Positions 1 through 12,200 of a stretch of DNA of 64,000 bases are shown piece by piece; positions within the stretch are counted from its first letter, which is position 1; every line of letters starts with the position of its first letter. The stretch is from Enoplosus armatus (Eukaryota > Chordata > Actinopteri > Centrarchiformes > Enoplosidae), in contig NC_092181.1 in NCBI RefSeq assembly GCF_043641665.1, forward strand, positions 7,495,918-7,559,917. The letters run 5' to 3'. The position numbers and the translations under genes are program-made. The notes below the pieces were generated by a model. The model made no database searches, had not been told where the DNA came from, and was given only the letters and a program-made list of their open reading frames with translations.

Positions 1-229
1 AAACTCAGTCATTGGCCCCTGTCCTCACCTCCTTGAGAAGTTAAAGCCGGCCATTTCCAGGTCCCACATTTACACCTATTGTTTTGTCACTCTGCGTTGA
101 TCATTTTACCGTTAGCTTGTTCAATTAACCCGGCAGGCATCCAGCTTGCATATAAAAACTATGTTTGCATTGCTGATGGAGGGGCAGTCCTTTACACAGT
201 AGGTCACTTGTACTTTGGTTAACTGTCAT

Positions 230-230
230 G

Positions 231-289
<59 letters not shown>
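230..289. repeat. (TA)n(CA)n compound microsatellite
   Basis: About 8 TA units followed by about 22 CA units. It also produces spurious HTHTH/CVCVC peptides in both strands. Confidence 0.97.
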
Positions 290-291
<2 letters not shown>

Positions 292-2696
292 TAAGCAGGT
301 TTTTCCCTTCATTCATACCAGACGTGTACCATTTCTGTACCCCAGAAAAAGCAAATACAAAGTAAATAGAGTGAAAAATCAACAAAATGTTCAATTATTT
401 CATCACTGTTTGTCCTTCTGTCCATGTATTAATATTGGTGAACCAGACAGACCTCCATGTTAATAAAGGGTCAAATAGTACTAGCTTCTGAGCCTACTAG
501 TTGCTGTAAAGGCTGCTACCAGAGGCCTCTTGCCTACATGACCTGAGTCCCTGCTGCCCTGTTAAGTCCTACAAGGGAGGACCAGAACAAAAACCCAACT
601 GAAGGCTATAGGTTCAGTGCACAGTAGTATTTTAAGTTGGTAAATGAAATGAATAGAGAAAATGAGAGTTTTCCTGTTAATGTAAGCTTCTGATGACTGA
701 GAAACCAATTGTGTCATCCAAATTAGCCTCTAAAATGTTCGAAAATAACCGCTTGTTTTGTGAAATGAAAGTAAGACTTGCTTCGGAACTTAACTGAAGG
801 TGGTACCCAATTTTAGACCTCAGCTTCCCTCGTTTTTGACAATGCGTTTGAGCTGGCAAACAAAATGAGAATGGGTAAGAGAAGAGCACTGGGCAAATGT
901 GAACAAAACAGTTAACATTCCCTGGAAATTCAAAATATTCTGTTCTGCCTGAACGGAGGACTTCAGCATCTTTAATGGCACTGTTGCAAACCTAGAGCGA
1001 AAAGGGCAAACATCCTGGCAAATATCCTGCCGACTCAGAGACTCGGTCTGTCCACAGCATACTTTCCACTGAGACACATCCAGACACTCCGCAGGACAAC
1101 TCACTGAAAGTCGTCGGTTGTTGACTTGAATATTATCCATTCACCATGTATTAGAGGTCGTGTGTACAGCGTGGCTCAAGACGGGACGGGATGAGGCGAG
1201 GGGTCAAGTCCTACTCTCTCTGTGGCCCCCCCACCCCCTTTGGTGACAATGAGGCATATTCTGGCTGCTAGCACACAGTGATCTTGGTGGAGAGGTTGGC
1301 ATAAAGGCTTTATTCATCTGCTGTAGCCAGTCACAAAGAGACAAATACATCAGATCACAGGGGGAAAGGATGAAGGGATAGAGGAAAAAGAGAGCTAGGA
1401 CAAGCATGGTGACACTAAAGAATGTGGAGCCGTTGTATCTGAAATGAGACATGGCTTTTGCCTGTGCATGCGCGCCGTCTTGTCTGTCTGCTCTTACACT
1501 GTCTTCTTGTAGAGCACACGGCCGGCGTACGTGTTGCCGTGTCTCTTTATTAGCCTCACAGCAAGAGCGAAGAGGAGGTTTTCATTAACCTCACGCAGTG
1601 AGAGGGCACTACCTTGACTGCCGGCTGCGCTGCCCTGAGCCGCTTCTGCTCTCCTGACACTGCGGCATAATCTTGCGGGCCGCTTTGCTCCTCTGTATCA
1701 TGCCTGCCAGGACGAGAGGTCCCTCATTAATGAAATGGGCTGTTTCACGAGGGCCAGCCAGGTCGACTGTCCCAATCAAGGACGCTCTCGCAGCTGGGTA
1801 GTTGATCCTGAATCTTAGGGGAACATCCACGATCCATGACACCATCCATGATCCTTAATATCCACACCAATGTGCCCGCATACGCCTGCTCACCTCACAG
1901 ACATCCCTCCCTCTGTTATCCCGAGATGCACCGACAGTCGTCAGCTGCAATCTGGTACTCCTCTTGAAAGGAGAGTTGTGTTACTCACAGTCATCCACAA
2001 ACCACTTCACCTTCTGGTCTCTATATCCCTTGTTGTTGTCTGGGGGTTGATATTACTGCCTATATGCTGGTTATTTTTAAATCATCGAGGGTATTTCACA
2101 TGGGGGAGAAGCTTCTTGCAGGATTCAACTCCTCACTACAGCACCGTGCTTTAGTTTTATTGCTCTGTCTGTGTCTGCTTTTTTTTTTTTAAGCTGTACT
2201 GCAGCAGGATGACATGGCTAAATTTGAGGTTAGATGAGGGTTTTGATTAGGCCTTGGGGGAAACTGGAAGGATTCTGGGTAGCACAAGAGAAAAAGAATG
2301 AGATTAGGAAGGAAGTATGGGAGGGAAAAAGATGTCTTCACCTGATCGCTCCCTTCGCCTGTCTTTTTTTAACCCAATCGCCGCCCTGCCTGAATCCAAA
2401 AGTCACTATTGACAAGGGCAGCACACCAAACCACGCACACTCACAACTCAGTGTCACCCCCCCCCCCCCCCATATAGCTTAGCCTTGTGACATAATCCCA
2501 TTAGAATCCATCTTAAACTGATCCTTCTTCTTTCAAATGTGGGGAGAGGTCGCCTTCTCTGACGGGATGAAGACGAGAGGGAGGGAGTGTAGGAAGAGGA
2601 TGGTGGTGCCGCTTTAGAGTCACATGACTAATTTGTGTCTGTTGCGGGGAGTACGGGCAGTTGGCCAATGTCATCCCTCCTTCTCTCTCCATCCTT

Positions 2697-2698
<2 letters not shown>

Positions 2699-2732
<34 letters not shown>
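2699..2732. repeat. (CT)n microsatellite
   Basis: About 17 CT units, ~185 nt before the first visible exon. Confidence 0.97.
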
Positions 2733-2737
<5 letters not shown>

Positions 2738-2917
2738 CCCCTCGGACACATGGATTTGTTGCTGTGCTAAAGCCGATTGCATTCATGTGTTTTTTGCTTG
2801 AGTGCACTTGCCAGTTCTTGCCGTTTAGCAGTGTCAAAATCCATATGCGGTGACTGCATGCTTTGTTCTTGGCCGAGCGACACTAACCATGTCCCTCTTG
2901 TGTTGCTTCTCCCTCAG

Positions 2918-2943
2918 GGACTATGGCTCCAAGCGCAAGTCGG
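2918..2943 (+). CDS. sh3pxd2a: sh3pxd2a 26-nt linker exon after the PX domain
   Basis: This very short exon encodes the residues DYGSKRKS. The matching Tks5 segment just after the PX domain is a Tyr-Gly-Ser followed by a basic KRKS. It is bounded by the acceptor ccctcag and a strong donor GTAAGT. Its first base completes a codon from the upstream exon and its last base starts the next codon (phase 1). Because 26 is not a multiple of 3, it cannot be skipped without a frameshift. The preceding exon, which should end in the acidic end of the PX region, is not in the window. Confidence 0.85.
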
Positions 2944-5900
2944 GTAAGTCACCTGTTTTCCTTCACTATCCTTGCCTAAAGCTAACTTCAACCCTCCCTT
3001 CTCTTTGAACTTGTTGCTCTTAATAGAACCGCTCCTTAAGACTGGGGGGTGGGCATTATGCTGCATAGCATATGACGCTTAAACTCTCTCTGTGACTTGT
3101 CTGTTATCTATGTGATGTCAATGTGTGGTTTGTCTACTTGCCCTGCTGAGGGATGCTGACTTACTGTCGACCGGGGCGAGTTCAAAAAGCTGTCAAGCCC
3201 TCTACTTCTGGCCGCAGATTTGCCTCGCATTTTAGGGTGGGGTTTCAGAATTGCCTGTTAGTTCTTTGGGATGTCAAAATAGAGTCATTAACGTGTGTCC
3301 TGTTAAGTGAAATTTCTCTGATGTGGCAGTCAGGACGTTTAAAAGATTGTTTGCCTCTGAGTCTTCAGCCGAAAGAATGATTTTTCTTTAACAGGGATGC
3401 CTTTGAAGGTATGAGCTTGGAAGAGGCTTTGGTTTTATGTGTGGTCTAATTTCCTGGGACTTAAGAGGTAAACAAATGCTGTAATATTTCCATTGGATGC
3501 CACATATGCAATTCAGTAGAATATAGAGTAAAAAAACATTCAACCATAGACTGTTCCTGGACCTGTTCCACTGTATCCAACATGTCAATCCAGGCCAACA
3601 AGCCAACAACTGGCTTGTTTGACTATAACACTATTCATCCAATCCTTATTGTCAAGGAATTTTAGCCTCATTAGCCATCTTAGCAAATGTATGGCTCTTA
3701 GAGGGTATTAGCTACAGTATAGCTGCTTAAGAAAAGTACATGCATTGGTACATGTGAGTCATAATATATGCATCTTGGAAGCCTGTTTGAGGCTAGGTAG
3801 ACTGAGGAAATTTAGGGAAATATCAGTCATACCTCTTATGAATTATTGAAGAGAAAATGCAGGAAATGGCTTGTGGTTAATGGAGAATATGATTCTCTTG
3901 CTACAGATGCCATGAAAGACTACTTTGTCTTGATATTTAAGTAGTTTAAAGGTTGTGTTTGGGAATCAAAATATCTTGAAATAGCTTTTGGTAACGAGTA
4001 GGGGTACAGCAATGCAAAAAGCAGTTCATATGTTGCTTTTATGTTGTTTTTACCTCATCCATAAACCTTTTAGATTAGGTCAAGGCTAGGTCAAGACTTC
4101 CTTCAAGTAAATAACTCTTGAAATTGATTCGAGTTTATTTTTGGACTAAAAACACAGGAACTCTATGACCCTCTTGCAAGGAATCGGTTTTGTGGTAGCC
4201 CCAGAGGGAACTAACTACCAATTCAATTACATCCACATTCCTCGAAGTGGAAGCTGATTGCTGCTGCAGATAAGCCAGCTTGTGTGTGTTCTCTACTTCC
4301 CCTCAGTGTAGCACATTAAGCTTTGAAACAGGTGGCTTTCATACCCTTTGTGTCAGCCAACCTAAATCTTTGGGATGTTGCCCAGTTGGATGCCACACCA
4401 CTGACCCAGTGATCCCTGCTATGACCTCATGCAAGTCAGTCAGGGGGTGTCAGGGTTAGACACATTTCTTGAAATGATGCTCCATTTCCCTGCATAACTG
4501 CACGCTCGTCTTCACAAACTTCAATGTCAAAACCAAAGTCTCCACGCAAAACCATGTCATCTTACATCTAAACCAAATGTTGCCTTCAGGTGTCACACAA
4601 AATCCATCAAATACACATACACTACAATACTGCAATGAATAATGGTGCTTATGGTTGTTCCCCCAGAACAACCTCTTCACATGATAACCACAATAAAAAG
4701 ACACCACACATGCGCACATTTTCAAATGTTTTAATTCCTCCCTGAAATTGAGTGAAAAAGTAAGTGTACTGTAAAAATATGCCACTGATAAAGGAGAAGA
4801 ATACAGTAACATAATAAGATAGCCCTTTATTAATCCCTCAGTGTTGCATTGTTACAGCAGCATACAGGAGAGTGCAATAGCAAGAGACAGAAGTAGAAAA
4901 ATCAAGATAAATATAAACAATAACTCTGAAACTAAAAAACAACTATAATTTACAAATTGTCAAATTCACAGAGCGAAAGAAAGAAAGGTGAGGGAATTAT
5001 ACTGTATTGCACATAGAGAGATGTACATATTGCACCATTTATTTTACATTCAGAATATGTGGACTGTCCATGTTGGTGTGCGTGGTCTACTGTCCACGTA
5101 TTTACCAATATAAACCAATGGAGAAGGAAAAAAAACTGTTTGTACAAAAAGAAGGAAATCACATTTATTCTGCCTCAGCATCCTGTCTATGGTCTGGGTC
5201 AGGCCAGAGATTCTCATCAACATCACAGGCAATATAACCCCTAGCCAGGCAGCGGGGTGCCTTATCCACCTTTGGCAAGCCTCAACCGTAATATCTAAAC
5301 AAGCCTCTTCCTCTAAGGGGTTTAGGTGTTGTGACCTCCAAGGTTGCAGTAGAGAGCAGTGTGTAGATAACTTTGCCCGGCTTCCCTCATTGACATCACA
5401 TTGACAAGGACATGATCAACTAGAGTTGCATGAATCTCGTCAGAAACTATTTGCGCCCTTGCCCTTCCTCCGCACCCTCGTATGTGCCCCTCTTCCTGTA
5501 CCTTCATGTCTTTGTGGATCCATCGTTCCAGAACAAGTGAACTGGCCCATGGCCCTTTTATCTCTGTATCCCGAGGCTCTGATTGGTGCGCGAACAATTT
5601 TGACCCTTAGTGTTTCCATCTGGGGACTCGTGTGTTAATTGGGCTCCAGCTGTGGTGACTTGAGTTAATGATATTGAATGCCAGTTCTCTCTAAATGAGC
5701 ACATGGTGCAGCCAGTGACACACAGCACATGAAGGGATTCGTGCGTCGAGTTGAACACACTGAGTCATGTGTGAAAACAGGGGAATAGTGTTTATAGTTT
5801 TGGGGAAGCGGTCTGTCTTTTGGTAGATGTCGTCATGGTTTGGAATTTTTAGTTAATAGGCCCAGTTATAGTGTGTGAGCGATCGAGAACAACTGCAATG

Positions 5901-6165
5901 GCTATTTTTAAACCTTTGGACGGTTACATAACATCTGCATTATTTTTGAGAGTGGAAACTGAAGGAACAATATCCCTTAATGAAGGGAAGGTGCCACATG
6001 CCCTTTTTTGTACTTACACGTAGAGATGATGGCTGCCACATAAAGTAGATGACACCCCTATAGCTGTCCTGAAGCTGTTAGGGTGTTAGTAACCATCACA
6101 ACCCTTTCACCATCCACAGAGCAGCAGAGCCTGTTCTCTGTTGTTCAGACTGCGTGTCCACTCCA

Positions 6166-6210
<45 letters not shown>

Positions 6211-9200
6211 ATTGTATTAACATGCTGTATCTTGTCTGTGTGCAAGGTATAGCCGGAGGCACTCCACAGAAGTGCTGGGTGGACTGAACTTTGTTTGCCC
6301 CCCCCCAAAAAAACACACACACCACAAACTGTTGTTTAAATACGTCAATCATAATCTGTATTAACATTAAACACCTAATAATCACGACATTTTATTGTGT
6401 ATTTTTGTGTACGCATTAAGAAAATGAGATATGTCATTTTAACTAGTGAGCTTCGGAGGTGCTGGTAGTTTTAAACTTTAGACAGAGCCAGGCTAGCTGC
6501 CCCCCCCATCCCCCCCCCCCCCCAACCTTCTTCTTTATGCTAAGCTAGACTAATCAACTGCTGGCCTTTGCTCCACACTTCATGAACACACATGACGTTG
6601 ATTAAAGATCTTCTCATTGAACTGTCAGAAAGAAAGCAAATACTTCCCAACATGTGTGAGCTGTGGCTGTAAGTTACTGTCAGTGGTGTGTTTTTGTTTG
6701 ACTGTTGCTGCTTTCGACATCTACCCTGCTGTTCTTCTGTTAGTTCCAAACAAATTGCTGTCGTCATTAGCTACTCTGGAAACGTAAATGCACCACTTGC
6801 ACGGCACTAGAGCGCTTTTCTCCAGAAACCGGGGATAGTCTGAGCAGCACACGTAAACTAGGTATTTGTTGACTCAATATCAAGTCGGTAAAAGAGAGCA
6901 GCTAAGTGGTTGGGGGGTCCTTCCTGGAGGACAAGCTCCACACCATGCAACTGCAATTTTCCAGTTGAGATTGAACTAGGGTCCTTTGTTGCATGCCACC
7001 CCCTACATACAGGAAGACAGTGTGACAAGGGTGAAGAAAACTGAACTGAAAGTGAACTAAAATCATTCATTAAAAGCTAAATCGTTAAAACTACGTTTTT
7101 TTTTTTTTTTGGTGCCTCCCAACAGAAACCAAACACTGATTCGTCTTAACCTCAAGTTAGCAGGGGGACACATTTTTAAACACAGGGTCAGGTCCAGGGA
7201 CTTTCAAGGGTCACAGCTCGCCACTCCTCCCGGGCTCTGCAGAGTGCGGATGGAGCCTGTGTTCCTCCATGCGAGGGCCAGATTCAGAGGGAACGGAGGA
7301 GGGTGCTGTTTGGACTGCGGAGGCCACGGGGGTTGAGACTGTCAGACAGATGCTGGTTTGTTTACGTGGCACAGTGGATACGATTTCAGACTGATGTCGG
7401 AATGGCCAGTCGTATTTACTTGGAGGAGGGGGAGGGGGGGCTGTGTCTTCACGCGCTTGTGTGTGTGTATATATGTGTGTCAGGGTTTAGTGGACAGGGG
7501 CAGTTTGTGTGTGTACATATCTGTTAAGCTGTCTGTGCTAATTAGGATCTCAGAGCCAGGCGTTTGTTTGTACCATCAGGAGCTCCTCTGTCAATAGACA
7601 CATTTGTGTGGCACTTACACCCTCCATTACCTGCCTCCCTATAAGAACCCGTGAGAAGAAAAACCCTTCTCTATGTTGACTTTTACACGTGTACCATCAC
7701 ACTTAATTGCAGCAATAATAACGTCAGCACGCTCTTATCACATCAGTGTTGAAGATACAGTAAAAGCGAGTATCGATTTAGGCCGAAAAAAAAGAAGAGA
7801 TAATCGTCTTTGCCATCTTTCATGGCCTCGAGGCTTGACAAATGCAGTATGACGGAGCAGTGAGAGTTATTCCCCGGGGGAGGGGTGGTGTCGTATCTCT
7901 GTGGCTCGTCTCCGTTCAATCTGAGGAAGGTGACGTTTAAAACGAAACGAAACAAAACAAAAAGTTTGGACGGCCCAGAAGTGGCACCGACATCATGTCA
8001 CTCTCCCAGCCTGGATTGGGACCCCCCCCCCCGACCCCAACCCCAACCCCAACTCCACTCCTCCACCCTGTTTGCACACAAATGTCATTCGTCCCGCAAA
8101 CGTTTGTGTTACAGTCAGAGATGAATTGCTTCGTCTCCATTGTTCTCTCCTCCCCTTGCTGAACACTGTATCAATGCTAGTTAACTCCTGCCTGTGGTTT
8201 GACATTGTTAGCGTTGGTGTCACTCTCAGCCGCCGTGTCGAGTCAATATCGGTTAGCTGTGATTTGCTGTCGGTCGCCTTTTGCCTTGGTTCTTTGGGAC
8301 GTCATTAACGGTACGTCCCGTTCAGAGATAGCGCTCTTCTTCAGCTGAAGTTCTGGGTGTAGCTTTTAGTATGACACGTGTTTAGTATTCTTCATAATTC
8401 AGTGATTTTTCTTTAGCTCCCGACTGTGCGTCTTGCTGTTGACTTTGTTTACCTGCTCATGAGGTTTTTTCTTTTTGTTTTTTGTAGAGGAGTTTCTGGG
8501 GCATGCGTACTCCACCCAGATGTAACAATGTAATATGAAGGCCGCAGTGAAAAATGTACTTCTTTATCTCTCTTTCTCCATCTTCACCTAATCCCTCTCT
8601 CTTCTCTTTATCTCTCAAACTTTTTAAAGACCCTGATGTTGTTACAGTGTCCCATAGCACATCCCCTCCCCTCAAATCCACAGATTTTCTCCCTTCTTAT
8701 CACTGATGTTTTGAAAGTTGCGGAGCCCAGAGAATGGCAGTGAGGGAATGTTTTGTTTTTTTTGCCACACTAGCAACGTGGCTCCAGGGTTGGCACTGTT
8801 GTTGGTCGGTCGGCGAGTCGGTACACCAGTTCGGTCCAGACATATCCTGACTTTGATCGCCATGATCACTTGCGCAGACATTCATGCTGCCACGAGGATG
8901 AATCTCACTGACTTTGGTGATCAACTGTCATTTCTAGCGCCACCTGCAGCTTGACAAACATCCAATGGATTGCAATGAAATTCTGCACATGTCAACCTCA
9001 GGATGGACTGTAAAAACTGATGATCCTGTAACTTCTCATCTGGCACCATCATCAGGTCAAAATGTGTCCAATACTTTGGTCTATGAGCACATACCTGCAA
9101 CACGAGTGACATTCCGACCAATGTGTTTCATGCTGCATTGTATTCCAAGGCAATTAGCAAGTGATAGCATGCTAACACACTGAACTAAGATGGATTTTTG

Positions 9201-12200
9201 AGGCCCATACTGAAATTGGTATTTCGTCATTTAAAAAAAATCCAATAACAATAGTACTTTTGTAACATAAACAAACAATTTTGATTTTTTAAGAATTATG
9301 GCCAAGATACACACAGAGAAGGGACATTTAACAGTTGAAAAATCAACTAATTGGAGCCTTTAGTGCCAAACTCAAACCTAGTTTAGCATTTCTGTACTGC
9401 AATTCCTTATCGGCTGATTTATCAGCCTGGCCGTTGGTCTCGCTCTAAACAATGTACCTGTTAAACATGTAAACATTGTTGTTAGCATGTACCACAACGC
9501 CCAGGTATAGCCTCACAGAGCTGCTAGCGCGGCTGAAGGTTCTTGTTTGTTGTCTTGTCGATTGGTCCGTTGTGACAGAACATTCCCTCAAAATACCAAA
9601 AGATGCTTTGTTATTTTCAAGATTCATTGTTTTTTTTTTTTTATATTTGCTGAACAGTTTCACTCCTGAGGACACAGGTCTTAGCCGGTTGATGGGCCAT
9701 GGTTTGTCGAGGGGGGGAGGGCTGTGATGTCAGCAACTGGGACTTTTTTCTTTCAAAACACAATCTACTAAGTCGACAGAAAAACAAGGTGGATGGCTAA
9801 TAAGCCCCTCCAATCCAAACCTAGAAAGAAGAGATGCCATTTTTCACCCTCCCTGGGCCCTCAATTGCAGGGGAATGTAGACGTTTGGGGTCAGAATTCG
9901 AGGAAAATTACCCACCGCAGCAAAGGGACAGAGAAAACACTGCTGGCTCTGCTGGTTTGTGGCGTCATTCCCTAAACCTGAAAGGAATTAAGCATCTGCA
10001 TGTAAGTGTGTCTATTTGTATGGAGGGGGGAGGGTTAATATTAATCAGATGTTGACCGCTACACTGAGAGCAGCCGGGTGGGTAATAATCACGGTAGGGC
10101 GTTAGTGAGCGGGGGTTTGACCCTGGCTGACCTGGGATCAGCCCGTATCCCTCCCTCTGGGGCCAACATCAATCCAGAAAAGCTCCCGAGGCTCTGGTGG
10201 ATAGCGAGAGGGGATTTGGCTTTTATTATCTCACGTGAGTCGACGGAGGGGAGCTGCCGGCTTCACAGCGGGGGCGGCGCTTGTCAGGATCCAGTACAGC
10301 AAGCTGCTCATGAAGTAGAAAAACTTGGACTCTTCAAAAGACAAGTTAGCTATTTAGGAAACCGCCCTGTTTTCAGATTGATGATTGATGATTTTTGAAG
10401 ATTTGCCACGGGGTTTCGAATGTTTTCGTGGACTCTAGAGCGATAAAACGAGATGTACTTGTTTAAGGCCATAAACCTTCAATCTGAGTTAAAACCAAAC
10501 TTGGGGTGACAAGGTCTTTTTGGAAACATTATCCATTCGCCTCAACCATCTCTGTTTCACTACGTCTACAGTTTTTATGTTCGAAGATGTCACTGTGGTG
10601 CATTGAAGTGGGCCATAGTTGAACAAAAGTAATGAGTTGAAGAGAAACAGGAAGATATTTTTGAGGTGGGATTAATGTTCTTTTAACCACCAGTTCGTTA
10701 GCCTGGCTCCAGACCTCTGAATCGCAGCCCACATCTCAAAGAGTCTTTTAGCAAATCAAATAGCTTGCGCTGGTGTACCCATTGACGGCCGTTTCCCCCC
10801 AGTTAGAGAAACAATCAGAGCTTAGGTAAGTTAAGTTACATAACTGCGCCCACTAAGGGCATTGAGTACCTCGAGGTGAACAAATTAAAACCATGGTTGA
10901 TCAAAAGGATATCTAGATAATCCAAGAGAAGCAGGACTGGATATCATCTGTACATTTTCAATATCAGCGCCAAGAGTTTTGGTACTGACACCAAACCAAT
11001 ACTTTTTTTGGATACCTTTATTTGGGGAATATGAACATGCTTCAACCCTTTTTTTAATTTTACAAAATATACTAAATTATAGTATAAAGTCTGATAAAAG
11101 AATATGTGCACAAGCCATGAATCTGAGCGAGCATCTCATGCCAACTTTTAGTACCTTCAATACACTTTGTGATACCCAGTACACATAAAGTTCCAGTCGT
11201 CAAGTCAAGTCTGGTCAAATCAAATTTATTTATAGGGCATATTTAAAAACTACGTGCTTTACAGGAAAATTAGTAAATCAAGTAAATTACTTGTAAATGT
11301 TAAATGTGTACTGTACATCATTATTCCTTTAAAAACATGGATGGGTGGGAGTAGGGTGCGAATTCTGTATATCGATGGGCATGGGAAGGGTGGGGCGGGA
11401 GTCTTGCAGTGTTTAAAAGGAGGGAGGGTCTGAGTACGAGATCAAAAATGGAGGGAGTGCTTGTCACGTTCAGGACCAACACTCTGGCCCGTCCCTCACT
11501 TTACACTGAGCTCAAAAACATAGGCCTCGACTTTGTGTATGATTCCCAGATGAGGGGAACTAATCTCTGCTTCTTTACATTTTGTGTTCAGTTGGTGGGA
11601 TGAAGGTGTGCTCTGCCATACTGTTGCTTCTGCATGCTGTCAAACTGAATAATCTCTCTCTGCTTCTCTTCCTCCTTCTCTTCGTCTGCAGTATGGATGT
11701 ACGGCTTTACAGACAGCCCGAGGAAAGAGGCCTCAGGTAGCCTTGTGCGTCTATGTCAACATGTTGAATATGCATGCGCTACTGTGCTTGTGTGAGAGCG
11801 ACATGCCAGCTGCATCCCGTTTGCCCCCCCCCCCCGTTTATTTCTTTTCACACTTGAGCCCTCTCTTGACATCTGCTTTGCATGCGCTGTCATCGGCCTC
11901 TCCTTTCACCCATCTGCTCAAATTCAGCCTCTCTGTTTCTGCAGTCTGTCCATCTATCTCTGCAGGCCTGGCTGGCCAACAAAACAGCTGGGCACAGTGC
12001 CAGAGGGCCAGAACATGGACCTTAGCGAAGCGTCTTAGACTGAAATGAGGTGTCAAGTCTGGTTCTTTGCATTTGTCTGCAACATGGCTGTAGATCACAG
12101 GTGACCTCATTCAACTTTGGGTGTGTAGGAGTGATGAGTCGAGAGGGATGACGTGGAATTGAAATTGTCTCTATTGCAAATAAACATCCCAGGAAAGAAC

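Larger units (their letters stand above)
1..2917 (+). other. Intron of sh3pxd2a upstream of the first visible exon
   Basis: No exon could be found here; the open frames are short and partly made of repeats. It contains a (TA)n(CA)n tract at 230-289, a (CT)n tract at 2699-2732, a poly-C run at about 2458-2471, and unique-looking moderately GC-rich sequence at 1490-1840 that could be conserved noncoding DNA. The acceptor of the first exon (ccctcag) ends at 2917. Confidence 0.7.
2944..11691 (+). other. sh3pxd2a intron (8.7 kb)
   Basis: Non-coding. It carries a retroposon tail (about 4819-5245), a (TA)n tract (6167-6207), a piece of the fold-back repeat (6420-6570), a SINE (about 6896-7030), a GC-richer stretch at 7190-7440, CCCCAA repeats (about 8034-8053), an inverted copy of the 'caatccatc' repeat family (8870-9185), a GC-rich unique patch at 10060-10400 and a LINE-like tail (11215-11300). 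A TGCATG motif lies at 11631-11636, 55 nt before the next exon. Confidence 0.75.

Noticed and set aside
8034..8053. Interstitial telomeric repeat (CCCCAA)n
   Set aside because: Only about three units, and vertebrate telomeres are TTAGGG/CCCTAA.
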